Source: Aquatica leii
Taxonomy: Eukaryota; Arthropoda; Insecta; Coleoptera; Lampyridae
Direction: 5' to 3'
DNA length: 64,000 bases
NCBI GenBank assembly: GCA_035610365.1
Contig: CM069433.1
Location: 56,348,487-56,412,486 of the forward strand
Shown: positions 32,401-44,164 of the stretch, piece after piece
Layout: every line of letters begins with the position of its first letter
How positions within the stretch are numbered: position 1 is the stretch's first letter
Position numbers and translations under genes: made by a program
Notes under the pieces: generated by a model
Database searches by the model: none
What the model saw: the letters and a program-made list of their open reading frames with translations, nothing else
What the model was told of the DNA's origin: nothing

Positions 32401-33401
32401 GCAACTGTGTTCAAAATTCTCGTTCTTGTTCAAAATACTATAAAGAACCATATAAACGGTGTTTTTAATTTAATTCAATTTAATTAATGCATGTGTTTGA
32501 ACGTAATTGTTAATTTTAGATGTGATTTATTTGTATATACTATATATAATTAATTGTTCCATTATTACTTTTATTAATTTCATTTTAATTTAATCATTTA
32601 TATCTTTAAAAAAGTCGATCGGCGGTGTTTTTATTAATTATTGGATTATTATACAACTTTAATTCTCATTTTACATATAGATTGTTTTAAAGGTTGATAA
32701 TTATTGTGAGTGCAAATAGTATTCGTAAGTTTAGTCTTATAAAAACTGTAAAATCCTATTTCTGTGATAAGGTTTAGTGTTTTAATATCAATATTATATT
32801 ATTGTACATTATCTCAATTTTTAATAAATTTTTAAGACTGTATGCAATCAATTTATGCAATGTTTAAAGTGCATACTTAATAATGTATACGGGATTTTTT
32901 GGAAAAATACGTTTACATTATTAAAGAACTGTGTTGTAAAGCTTAAATTATCTAATCACCATTAATAAGTGCTGATTTGTCTCATTAAACCTCGTTCTCT
33001 ACTTTGTCTATCACAAGTTTTCAGTAACCTTTTTGCAGCCTATTTTGAATTGCGTTTTAGGTCAATATTCTTCGATGTAACCATTTTAACTATATTAATT
33101 ATTATACACGTAACTAATTTTAACAAACTTTGACAAAATACAACAAAGAGTAATCAAATTTAGCTAAGCAAAATAACAAATGAGCACTTTATTAATTCAT
33201 ATATCACTAACTGTATACTATTTGCGGATAAAAGTCGAATTTATTTATGGACACTCAAGGAGGTGGTTTTCTGGAAAATTGAAAAACCTGAAAAAGTCGG
33301 GAATTAATTTTTTATCTGGAAAATTTGACTAATTTCTAATAAGTTTCAGCCACAAAAAATGTAGCAAAACGTATTTTATGCTGAAAAACTATAAAATGCA
33401 G
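32401..33401. other. AT-rich intergenic stretch
   Basis: No coding sequence or repeat structure seen between the Draper 3' end and the hAT element. Confidence 0.4.
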
Positions 33402-34534
33402 CAGTGGTGGCTGGTGATCAATCATAAAAAAAAAACATTCTACAGTAACGTGATTTATATTTAAGATTTAAGATTTTCGTCTATAGTTACAATTACCAAA
33501 ATGATAAATAACAAGCTCGTTAAAATTTACAATACTTTTTTAATGCTTAGCATAGAAATGCAAATCTTTCTTGTCTCATAATAATGGCAATTGCGTCGAA
33601 ATGTTTTAATTCTTTTTAACACAGAGAAACATCGCTCTCTTTCCACTGTAGTCATATGTAAAGTCAATCAATTGTTTTATTTAATACATGTATCTATTTT
33701 TAGTATTTATAAACATTTTCATTATGGTCTTTTATTGATCTCACAAGTGCTTTTTACTTTTTCTTTTAAATGCTATAAATCCGTAACATTATTTTTACAA
33801 CATAATGATTAATGCATCATCTGAAAACAGTAAACATAAAACAATAAAATCTATTATTTATTTCAAATCCAATCTAACGAATCATACACAGATTCTTTAA
33901 AATTATTGTAAACTTGTTTATTTTTATGTTTACTGGTTGGTCGAATTTGAAGTATAAAGGCTGAGGACGAGCATAATTATATTATGAAATAAAAACGATA
34001 AGTTGTCCCTTATGAATATTATCGATCAGCTAAGCAAATCGACTGTAAAGTTTGTCATATGTGATAAGAAATTTGCATTTGAACATCTGTATTTTACACA
34101 CACGTGCTACGAAGATAACGATAGGTGATGTAAGTCACGTAAGCAATGTAAACATTGCACCCAAAGATAATTGCACTAAGTATTATCTTTTGAGTAGGCG
34201 GTCCGGCTGAAGACCCTGCGAAAGCATTTAACATTTACTTCTCTTCTTTTCTAACTTGCATAAATTTGTATAATGTGTGTCTCACGCTTGATTACAATAA
34301 CTATCATCGTAATATAATGTAAATGCGGACACAAGTACGTGCCAGCCTCTGGTAAATTCGCAAGCTTTCGTATCTGTTGCGTTTAAATTGACAATTATTT
34401 AAACGCACGAAATTTAAACTTTGATAATTTGATTTAAACGCAAATTTTCTGTAATTTTAAAGCAAATAAAATACCTTTCTTATTCATTTTTGGAGGGTCA
34501 TTGACCAAATGACCTAATAGAGAAGTCGCCACTG
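33402..34534 (-). mobile_element. hAT element, 1.13 kb, 8-bp target duplication, transposase tail only
   Basis: Ends CAGTGGTGGCTGG and GTCGCCACTG are inverted; the flanks AAATGCAG (33394-33401) and AAATACAG (34535-34542) are an 8-bp duplication with one change. On the - strand at about 33475-33660 lies the hAT dimerisation domain, YMTTVERERCFSVLKRIKTF and then MLSIKK (usual form S-V-E-R-S-F-S-x-L-K-R-I-K). The rest of the transposase is deleted. The right end is shared with the 223-bp MITE at 15882. Confidence 0.85.
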
Positions 34535-34542
34535 AAATACAG

Positions 34543-35433
34543 CAACATGGGGAAATAAGCAATAGCTGGCCATAGCCAGGACATCAAAAATCAAAAAATT
34601 CTTAATTGTCAACGCAACTCTCAAATACGACAATATCAAAATAGTTATTTGTATCACTAGTCTAGAAAGTGCTGTTTTGCGAGTATGAGCATATTTTTAA
34701 GTCTAGGTGATGAAGCCGAGGCCTATTTTTTGTGCTAATTTTTATAGTATAAATTGGTTAAAAACAGTTATTTAAGTATTGATTTTTAATGGTATGTTGA
34801 TAAAACTGAAACGTGAAATGACGAAATTCAATTGTTTTTGAAATTAATTTGACAATTACCTAAGTTCATTAGCTTATATGAAAATAAAACTATTTTTGTT
34901 TGTTACGAGAAAATTCGTAACTTAAATAGTGACGACTACCTCAGTTGATTTGGTGATTGGGTCGTAAGCTTCGTGGTGCTAAATTATAAAATAAGTTTAA
35001 AAAAAGGCGCCAAAACGGAGAAAGATTATAACTGGAAATGCTGTTTAAATATACCCAAAGCTGTAAGAGAACAAATGACAAAGCAGAAGTAGTAACAACG
35101 AATATATTTATATTATCACAGACAGAAAAGTTCGTAGAGAAAATAAAAACCACAGACAACATTAAAAAAAATTTTTAGTATTATTCTAAACAATACTAGA
35201 ACTATCACGACAATAATTTCTGGAAATTTTAATCATACATAGAAATGTAGCTATATACAGTAGGCATTTGTTTAAAAGTAAATGATATAAAATAAGTGAA
35301 AAGGGTAAAACTTCAGGGTGTATTAAATATCATTGTTTTTTTCCAAAACGACGTTTTATTAATTGTTTTTTGCTAACTCATAGAAAACACTTGTAGGGTG
35401 TTGAATAGGATTAAGATAATTAATAACACATAT
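34543..35433. other. AT-rich intergenic stretch
   Basis: No supportable gene. Short open frames on both strands lack any recognisable motif. Confidence 0.35.
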
Positions 35434-35521
35434 GCAGCACATTACGTTTTATTGACGTCAAAATTACGTAAGAGACGTCGTTAAGACGTGTTAATGTCGT
35501 CATATAACGTCAGTGTGCTGC
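35434..35521 (+). repeat. ACGT-rich small inverted repeat element, left copy
   Basis: 88 bp beginning GCAGCACATTACG and ending CGTCAGTGTGCTGC, with several GACGT and ACGTC words. It is the reverse complement, with roughly 10 differences, of 37285-37370. Each copy also has its own short inverted ends (GCAGCAC/GTGCTGC). Confidence 0.75.
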
Positions 35522-36019
35522 TTGGGTATACAATGCTATTATAGTTTAAACATGATATTTTCTATTATTTTATTTTCACCGTTGTAGTCAACATTGCAGT
35601 ATTTTGTTTTGTTGACAAAGAAATTACACATAATAATAAAAAACCGTATGTTTTAGAAGCGTCCTTATTGTAAATCCTCATATTGTTTGCTCTGGTGACC
35701 ATTTGATCGCTTTATAAGGATTGTTTCATTTCGTTCATATTTGATAGTTAAGTGTCACTGTATTTTTGTGGTCTTTTAGTTTTAAATCTGTAGACTCGTT
35801 TTAAATTCTGATTTATTTTGACGTGATTAGGTTAAATTAAAATATTTAAGGAGGATTGAGAAGTTTCAACAGATGTAGTTACACTAAATAGCGTTGTTTA
35901 AATATGTCGCACGTTTACGGGGACCGTAACTCCACTAATATCAAAATCGTCAAGAAACAAGCTTTGATTGTCAGAAATCTTGTTATGCTATAAGTCCATA
36001 GTCCACCTAAGACTAAGGA

Positions 36020-37000
36020 GTCTTTTTTTGACCGATAGTGAGCCCATTAATTCACTAACACAATCATTAGCAGGATATCTAGCTACAAAACTTTTATTGT
36101 TGACAGGAAATACAGAAGAACAAAGATTCTACAGACTTTGTGAGCAAAATCTAGAACCTGGGTATAATAAAAGAAGATATGTTAATCAGTTAGTCAAGAA
36201 GTTGTGCTTGTCAGGCTTTGTTTCAAAATGCTTATTTTAGTTCTGACAATTTTTTGAACAAGTGGAAGAATCTGCTTTCTTCAGTTATAGCAAATTTTTA
36301 TATAATGCATTTTGAAACTAAGGCATTAAAGATAGCTGAGTTCAAACCAAAATTTTGGTTTAGGTATGTTGATATGTTTGTTATATGGTCTCATGGAACT
36401 AGAAAATGACAGCAGCTTAACTTTTTAGACGTACTGATAACAAAGAATAAAAACCTAAACATGGGGCATTCCGTATATAGAAAGAAACCGCACAACAGAT
36501 ATTTAAAGGTCAACTCCCACCATTATCCAGTACAAAAGACAACTGTTTTATATACTTTTTGGCAAAGAGCTATACAATTGACATTTACCATTCTAAAGAT
36601 GCAAGCTGCAATGTCTTGCAAAGCGTCAGTTTTGTTTTGGCTCTCAAGGAGAGACTAAGCCTAAGTCTGGGTGTTTAACTACGACGCGTTCTAAGCCGAA
36701 AGTCGCTTATAATCATAAACATAACAACCGCGAAAGCTTAAGATTTGATAGCTATACAATTGTTGGTTAACAAAATTTACGGATCACCGCAAATTAACAA
36801 TAACGGCAGTGACTGAACACGTGTGGAACGAAGGACACACACAAAACTTTGATAAAACAAAAGTGATGGCTAGTACTTCTTTTTACTTTCTTAGACTAAT
36901 TCGCAAAACTGTGGAAATAGAAACAGCCATCTAACATGAACCGAGAAGACGGTTGAAAATTCAGTAAGTTTTGGCTATTACATCTCACTGAAAGAAAAAT
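36020..37000 (+). pseudogene. Penelope-like element remnant (RT to endonuclease end)
   Basis: Broken + strand frames follow PLE order. NSLTQSLAGYLATKLLLL and GNTEEQRF come from the N-terminal part of RT, then KPKFWFRYVDMFVIW, the RT catalytic box (Y-V-D-D in intact copies, one Asp replaced here). HSVYRKKPHNRYLKVNSHHY follows, and finally VTEHVWNEGHTQNFDKTKV and FYFLRLIRKTVEIETAI from the end of the GIY-YIG part. Many stops; dead. Confidence 0.75.
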
Positions 37001-37284
37001 CAAAATTTGTCACAAGAACACAAACATTTTCTCCAGGTAATGACAAAGCCAGCTATGTGATAACAGAAAGTTGATAAATCATCACGCTTATCGTTAATGG
37101 TATAACGCACTGTCAGTAACACTTTTTCCATGGGTGAAAATAAAGCGTTTCCAAGTACGTCATTTGACATTACCCCCGAACAGCTGATTTCTGACAACTA
37201 AAGTTATAGTTGCATTTATATTCATTTTATGTTAATAAAACGATATTATATACATTCCAATACAAAACATCCATCTAATTCCAG

Positions 37285-37370
37285 GCAGCACACTGACGTC
37301 ACATGACGACATTGACACGTCTTAATGACGTCTAGTACGTAATTTCGACGTCAATAACGTAATGTGCTAC
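37285..37370 (-). repeat. ACGT-rich small inverted repeat element, right copy
   Basis: 86 bp, inverted relative to 35434-35521, beginning GCAGCACACTGACGTC and ending AATGTGCTAC. The two copies bracket the PLE remnant at 36020-37000. Confidence 0.75.
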
Positions 37371-38833
37371 CTGGGATTCTTCATAATCGAAGTTAGAACA
37401 ATTAAAACTAAAATGAAATTTAGCTATTGATCAGTTGTTTTCGCGTTGTTGTGACATCACGTGGAAATAACCTAATTAGCGCTCTGACGATGACAGCTAC
37501 AATGTCTTGTGTAAAATTTTATTAGTCAAATTACATTTTTTTACATAGTCGCAGAACTGTACGTCATTTTTGGTTATTATCGTTTTGTAATCTCCGTATT
37601 TGTCTCGTATATTTATATAACCAAACTGCCAACTAAAAAACTTGCATTCAAAAATTATTTTTTGTGTTGCCAACATCGCAAACGTCAATATTGGTTCGTT
37701 AGTGTAGTTACGTAATGAACGAAAAAGGCTCTAGGGTGGCAAAATGAAAACTAGGAATCTACATAAAAGTAAGTGTTCAAAGTCAATTAATATATTAGAA
37801 TGAGTATGCGACAGGTGGAAAAATCATTTTAAAAATCTTGAAATTCAGTTAAAATTGAAGAAAAACGATGTTAAAGTTAATGTCAAATCTGACAGATTTA
37901 GTAATAAATGTAGTACCAACATATTATATTTCTGTTGATTTTTTTTTAATTTTTTCAAAAAAGAATGTAATTATGAAAGGCAACACAAAAAATAATGTAC
38001 ATTACTCTCGTCGAAAGAATCATAGCATAACTCACTCACATGCAACGCTCGGCCGTGCGGCCTCGCGTCGCATTAACGTTCGTTATGCTATTTCTTACTT
38101 TCGACTTTTGTTACGTAAACTACTATTATTGAGGTTTGCAGACTCAGTACGTCGCAAAGAGTATATTTGTAATAACGTAAAAGTAATGTAATAAAACGCA
38201 ATCTGGTTGGTTGGGTAAAGATTTGAAAAAGTAAAAAAATATAATGTATTTTTATTTCAAATATGTATAACACCATAATAATTTTTTGAAGATACTTTTT
38301 TTCCCGGTAACATTGTACCTATAGCTTTGCTGTATAGACAAACTGTATGGTATCAAAGAGATACCGTTAAAACATTTCTAGGTTCTTTGTTATTTTATCT
38401 CAAATCATTATAATCTAATTTTTTTTTTATTTTTAATACTCAGATTTTATATGGTACCTACGTTAATTTAAAAAAAATGTTTTTACAGTTATCTTATACT
38501 ATATTTCGACTATATGATATAGTGCAAGATGTCACATATATTTAATGAAGGTAATTCCCGCAAACAATATTATTTATTATTGTAGTTGATTATCAGTTTC
38601 CTTAATATAGCTTATCAATAAAGATTTCTTTAATCTTATCATCATAACTAGGAAAAAAAATTGTGATTTGATGTGACTTTAGTTATGGTTTTAAAATTTA
38701 TTTGTTTAAGTTGTGCTGTTAAATCTATAAAAGTTTTTCTTTAAAGCTGATACTTCTATTGCATAATTAGTTAATCTTTAATAGTGCTTAGCAAATACAT
38801 TCATATTAGTTCATACCGCTTATTGCTTATAAT
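37371..38833. other. Intergenic stretch upstream of the Draper paralogue
   Basis: No gene supported. It contains an imperfect GC-cored hairpin at about 38010-38105. The promoter of the downstream gene should lie in the right half but shows no clear core element. Confidence 0.4.
38010..38105. repeat. Imperfect hairpin with a GC-rich core
   Basis: CGAAAGAATCATAGCATAAC on the left pairs with the complement of GTTATGCTATTTCTTACTTT on the right; the centre is CTCGGCCGTGCGGCCTCG in otherwise AT-rich DNA. It looks like a small foldback element. Confidence 0.6.
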
Positions 38834-40715
38834 ATGAAGTTTTTATTGCTTATAATAACTTTTTATCCGTGTTACTGTGAACTTACTGGTCAAAATGTTT
38901 GTACAAGAAAAGAAACGTAAGAGTCTTTGTAAATATTTATTTTTATCGATGTCATTTTAATTACTAATTTTTGTTGAAACCTTGTTTAGGTACATAGAGG
39001 AAGTACTCATTTCCGAATTAAAACCATATCAAGTTCGGGAATTTACTTGGTGTATATCTGCTACTTTTCGATGTACCAAGATCGTTACCAAATTTAAAAC
39101 CGAACATAAAACGCAAAGATTAACAAAATTGAAACCTGTATTAAAATGCTGTGATGGATACACGTTGAACTTTAATAAAACTCATTGTATTCCAAATTGT
39201 TCAAAAGGTTGTGTGCAAGGAAAATGTGTGGCTCCTGATGTTTGTCAGTGTTTCGCCGGTTACGGTGGTTTTTCATGTAGTTTTTGTAAGGGGTTTAATA
39301 TAAAGTAATTGTTCATTATATCATCGTACTTATATTTTAGCGTGTCCATTAGGATTATTTGGAAAATATTGCCAATACAATTGTTTGTGTAAAAATAACG
39401 CAACTTGCGATGCTTTAAGTGGAAAGTGTCGATGTTCAGACGGATGGAAAGGACTTTACTGTGACCGGAGGTGTGAATCAGGCAATTATGGTAAAGATTG
39501 TTTAGAAATTTGCAAGTGCAATAATGGTGATTGTCATCATGTGTCTGGTAAATGCAAATGTCATACAGGATGGACAGGAGACAGGTACGTTTTTTTAAAT
39601 ATATAATGCAGACTGTAAATTAAATTGTTGTTAGTTGTAACGATTTAGTTCAAGATTTAAATACAACAAAAAAAATATGTGTTTGTCTCAACAATGGAAT
39701 TTGTGGTCAAGATAATGTAACTTGCAAATGCACCTCAGGATTCATTGGAAAGAAATGCGAAAACGTATGTAGTTTGGGTTATTGGGGACCAAACTGTTCT
39801 CAACTGTGTTCATGCTATAATGGCGCTAGATGTAATCACATAACAGGAGAATGTATTTGTCTTCCAGGATTTAATGGGCACGATGTAAATAATTTAAATG
39901 TTTAATATTGTTTTTTACACAAATAAAATTACTTAGTGCTCTGATATGTGCGCAAATAATACATATGGCAAAGATTGTAAACTCAACTGCAACTGTAACA
40001 ATCAAGGTAATTGTTCAAAAACAGATGGAACTTGTGCTTGTTTTGAAGGATGGCATGGAATAAGTTGTAATATAAGTTTAGTACCGGTAGATAAACAGCG
40101 TTTGTCTTGCAAATGTCTAAATGAAAATTTTATTTGTGACGAAGATCAAAAATGCATTTGTCGCGAGGGATACGTAGGTGATGGTTGCGATGTTTCTCTT
40201 AACAAGCATAACTGGTTGCTGTATGGAGGTATAGGATTGGGTATTTTTCTAGTAATATGTACAATTGGAATTATAACTAATTGCATTATGTCAATTAAAT
40301 TCTTTAAGAGAACGGGTGTGTATTATTCGCAGCGTAAAAGCACATTAGATCTAACAAGTAATCCAAATAACATAAATGCCAGTTCTGCAAATCAAGAAAC
40401 ACAGTTTATATATAAAGATTATTGTTATGTTAAACCAAAAGGTATGTTGTTTTCAAAGATGCTTTAGTATAATACACGTACAATTTTAGACGTCAACGTG
40501 TACAAAGAAGAACATAAACAAACTGATCATGATTATGAAGAAATTAACGACAACCGTAAGTTATTGATTTATACGAAAGAAATAAAATTAGTTATTTTTT
40601 AGCATCACACTATAATAGTTTAATTTTTAATGAATTCAAAAATCCTTATAACGCGCGATACCAAAAAGTAAAAAATAATTTGAATTTAAAAGTCAATAAT
40701 ATTAAGAACGAATAA
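38834..40715 (+). CDS. Compact Draper paralogue, 7 exons, 518 aa
   Basis: A second MEGF10/Draper-type receptor in tandem with the full gene. Exons: 38834-38916, 38990-39285, 39341-39584, 39635-39884, 39937-40441, 40490-40555, 40603-40715; total 1,557 nt in one frame. Order: signal peptide (MKFLLLIITFYPCYC), EMI domain (exon 2), about seven EGF repeats instead of sixteen, a TM helix (LYGGIGLGIFLVICTIGII) and a 120-residue tail. The tail keeps a full ITAM, YEEI-x6-YNSL, plus NPYNARY. Exons 2 and 3 have the same lengths (296, 244) and phases as Draper exons 2 and 3, so it arose by tandem duplication with loss of about nine repeats. Ligand unknown. The poly(A)-like signal GAATAAA overlaps the stop. 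Confidence 0.92.
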
Positions 40716-41840
40716 AAATACTTCAACTATTTTTTAAAACGTTACTTTGTTATGCTGGTATGTATATTTTCATGTGTTTTTAATCAACAGATGTTAACAA
40801 TTTTTAGGTATTTATAAATATAAGTGAAAACAAATTTTGGATGATTTTTAAAACGTTAAATCGATTACTATGATTTTGTGTATATAAAAGGATTTTAATG
40901 GTCAGTATCATTGACCTACACAATAAACAAAAAATTAACATTAGTCCTGATTAGCATTGTTAGCAAATCTTTTTAAAATTTTTAAGCATATATAATATCG
41001 GTTAGAATCTTGAAGTATTGCTCTATATGTACGTAAGCTGAAACTTATGGAACCACGCTCCAATTTATTTTATAACCGGTGTTCAAAACAAAATAAAAAG
41101 ATAAAACGTTCAAGACAGCTTTAGCCATGGAATCTACGAGTATGATGTAAAATGATAATGCAATTATTTATTATCTGTATCTATTTTATTAAATTCTGAG
41201 AAACTTTTTTAACTACAAATTAAATTAAAAAGTTTTTAGATAAAAATTGTAGATAATTTTATACTTTATCATGTTTTAAGTGCTTTTGTTCTATATGTAA
41301 TGCTACAATAATTAAGAAAACGTAAAAACGTCATACATGCATACATTTTTGTTTGAATGCACGCAATATTATAAAAATTGTTCTAGAAGCAACAGCTGAT
41401 GTATCTATTGTATTATTCGAAGTTAGGAGGAAATGAAGTCTTAAATATACCTTCACTGTGAAGTGGAATTTTTCAATTTTTTTTAATATTGTAGATATTC
41501 TAACATACTTTCTCTCCTAAGAAAAACCTCCGTATCTCCAAAAATTCGAAAATTGACATTTTTGCACCAGACGTGATTTATACAACATATTTACCTAGAG
41601 AAAATCACACACATCACATTCGTAAATATTTTATAAAAGAAAATAGATTCCCCGTAAACGCCAAAAATAGCCTTTATGCTAAGTATAACCCCCGTATCTT
41701 ATGTTTCTTTAATAAAAACTTGGTATGTAGTCAGTAGATATATGCTTTTTTCGCTATCGGCGCTGTCAATGCGAGGTTTTTATTAAGCATTTTGCCACGC
41801 AAACCATATTATTAATTGCACTTCATTGTTTGTTCGTCTT
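40716..41840. other. Intergenic stretch downstream of the Draper paralogue
   Basis: 3' flank followed by AT-rich DNA without recognisable genes. Confidence 0.4.
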
Positions 41841-41865
41841 GTAAATAGACATTTTCATGAGTTTG

Positions 41866-42720
41866 TTATACTTCAAATAAACCTATTCTTATAGAATTTT
41901 TCATTCTGGATAATTCCAGTTTTGTCGTTATCACACAAACTGAGCTTTCTTCACACGTCGCAGTGGACATCTTCAGAGCCCGGCACAAACTAGAATCTCG
42001 GTTAATATTAAAATGATTTTTAATTATTTCAATATATTTCTTAATTTTTTGCTGATAGTAATTAGAAACATTCGCCAAAATTTTAATGTTTTCAAACACA
42101 ATTTGATGACCCGCTTCTAGCACGTGAGGATTGTTTAAGACGACTACATCTTTGATACTCCTTAATACAAATTTCCACGCTTCTACTTGTTTCTCTTATG
42201 TATGCACGACCACAAGAGCAAGGAATGCTATATCAACGCCGTCAGATTGAAAAGAAATAACGTCCTTCACCGGATTTAAGAGTTGACCCAACTTAGGAAG
42301 AGTAACAATGTGTTTTGACAACATTTTTTCTATACAGTCCGTGTTACCTTTGGCATAGAATAGATACTAACACTAGTTAAGACCTAGATTCCGCTGTTAC
42401 TCTTAGCTTAACAGACGTAAAATTTGTAATAGATTGTTTAATACTTTTTCTATTGTAATTGTTTGCGATTAAGACCTTAGTTAGACGATTAAACTCTTTT
42501 TGAAGTTTTATGGGGTTGACAGATGTGTAGACTAAAGAATTCACTACTGATAGTTTGTGAAAAGGGTAATAATGAGACACTCCACTTAAATATCTATCTG
42601 TATGGGTAGGTTTCCTATAAACTAAATGTGATAATGTATCATCTTTATTTCTTAACTAAAACATCCGATAATGGTAAAGAGTTTTTTTCTAATTCCATAT
42701 ATTTTGATGAATTGAGTTTA
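41866..42720 (-). pseudogene. Penelope-like element remnant A (RT end to GIY-YIG end)
   Basis: On the - strand: LNEFLCHLNSIHQNI, LSHLVYRKPTHTDRYLSG, the 42377-42580 frame (LQKEFNRLTKVLIANNYN), a nuclease piece PCSCGRAYIRETSRSVEI, then LEAGHQIVFENIKILANVSN and YIEIIKNHFNINRD. This is the 3' half of a PLE. The Gly of the YIG motif is changed to R. Frame breaks show decay. Confidence 0.78.
41946..41976 (-). ncRNA. Hammerhead-like motif after PLE remnant A
   Basis: CTGAAGA then a GTCCAC/GTG-GAA stem and AGAAA on the - strand, matching the CUGANGA...GAAA pattern with a weakened stem (GTGTGAAG). Same block as 43113 and 45857. Confidence 0.4.
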
Positions 42721-42789
42721 AATGACATAGAAACTCATTGAGCGTAGTTTTTTCGATCGGAATCCGGTCTAGAAAAGCGTTTATGGCGT

Positions 42790-43240
42790 TTATAGCTACT
42801 GTAATCGTGCATACATAGGAGAAATGAGTAGAAGCGTGGGAATTCGTATTAAAGAGCATCATAGATGTAGTCGTCTTAAACAACATTCACGTGCTAGAAG
42901 CGGGTCATCAAGTTATGTTTGAAAACATTAAAATTTTGACAAATGTTTCTAATTACTATTAGCTAAATCGATTGAAATAATTAAAAATCCTTTAAATGTT
43001 AACCGAGATTTTAGTTTTCATTTACCGAAGATTTGGAAATCAGTTTTATTGATCGGAGGCCGGTCTATAAAAGCAAGACTTTACAGCGCAATCGATCAGT
43101 TTGTTCTGGGTTCTGAAGATGTCCACTGCAACGTGTGACAAAAGCTCAGCTTCAGAATGAAAAATTGTATTGCGAATGCAACCCGTGGAAACTTGAATTC
43201 TACTATAACAATCCATTATGGAAAAGATATTAAAAAGAAA
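42790..43240 (+). pseudogene. Penelope-like element remnant B (endonuclease end and 3' tail)
   Basis: + strand: AYIGEMSRSVGIRIKEHHRC (GIY-YIG core) then LEAGHQVMFENIKILTNVSN. The 3' tail GGTCTATAAAAGCA...TCTGAAGATGTCCACTG is shared with 45805-45875. It lies head-to-head against remnant A, giving an inverted pair. Confidence 0.75.
43113..43144 (+). ncRNA. Decayed hammerhead-like motif in PLE remnant B
   Basis: CTGAAGA, GTCCAC stem, GTGTGAC, then CAAAAGC where GAAA is required. The first G of the GAAA box is lost, so it is probably inactive. Confidence 0.35.
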
Positions 43241-43592
43241 ACGAAAGAGTTTTTAACTCTTCGTATTAAACTGGTAAAATTGTTGTGTAATTTAACTTTT
43301 CTTATACGTTGTATGAATAATCGCGTGGTTTGTAAGTGTTTAAAACTAAGTTTGTTAATAAATCGTTATTTCACTTTTATCTAGAACTCGCCATGATCCT
43401 TTTGCTTTCTGATTGGAGTTTGATCGAATTTCTTTTGAACAAGCTCAGCCAGTCAAAGAGATGGTTACAAGTAATCATCTTAAGAAAACTTGATAAATCA
43501 GTGCCTCCAAAACGTGTCGTGATTAATTTGTCTTTACGTTCATTGTCTTCTATAGAAACAGTTATTTTGTGGAAAGGTTTTAACTTTGTATT

Positions 43593-44164
43593 TGTAGCGA
43601 TAAAGCAACGACAATGGCACTCGAGCCACAGTCAATACCCCCACACACGCACGCGGTAAACACGTGCTTTACCGCTTTATAAGAGTGACATAAACGCAGC
43701 ACCCGTCCTCACATAGTAAGGTGCAAGCAAGCAAGGGACGCTCGTGCTACATTAAACTAGAGCTCCCGCAGCAATAGAACAAATGCCCACGCCGGAGTAT
43801 GTCGAACGACGTACATTCAGATCCGCATTCTACCGTTGGAGACAAGTAGCGAAGATTCCATTATTACTCTCGCCTATACGCAAGATTCCGCGGATCCGCA
43901 CCAAACGTCGCCCACGACGCCCTGCCGACTATCGTTCGAGGCGCCTCGTCACCAAGTTTAACCAACATCCACCAGTAGATGAATGCACCATCCGTTGGCG
44001 TCTCACAACTGCACCGCAGTTTGACGCCTACGCAGGAGTCAACAGTACGAAGCTACTAACCAACGACCCCCGTCGCAAGTTCATAGATATGTTCGTGTAA
44101 AGATTTCGTTTTAATTAATGTTTCCAAATGTAAATATGTTATAAATAAATTGTCACTCACAACA
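43593..44164 (+). mobile_element. GC-rich solo LTR, 572 bp, TATT target duplication
   Basis: Starts TGTAGCGATAAAGCAACG and ends GTCACTCACAACA, with TATT on both sides (43589-43592 and 44165-44168). It has a TATA-like box (TTTATAAG, about 43676) and AATAAA near its 3' end (about 44143). GC content is far above the neighbourhood. It contains a 105-codon ORF (43783-44100, MPTPEYVERRTFRSAFYRW...) with no similarity I recognise. The interruption of a PLE coding frame fixes its ends. Confidence 0.82.
43783..44100 (+). CDS. Uncharacterised 105-aa ORF inside the solo LTR
   Basis: Very basic, Arg/Pro-rich protein (IRTKRRPRRPADYRSRRL) without signal peptide, TM helix or known motif; it ends NDPRRKFIDMFV. 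Codon use is GC-rich like its LTR and unlike the host genes. It may be an LTR-encoded accessory or gag-leader frame, or may be fortuitous. Confidence 0.3.
   Translation: MPTPEYVERRTFRSAFYRWRQVAKIPLLLSPIRKIPRIRTKRRPRRPADYRSRRLVTKFNQHPPVDECTIRWRLTTAPQFDAYAGVNSTKLLTNDPRRKFIDMFV

Noticed and set aside
37868..38191. 107-codon + strand ORF
   Set aside because: It runs through the GC-cored hairpin, with arginine-rich translation from that repeat; no domain and no gene context.
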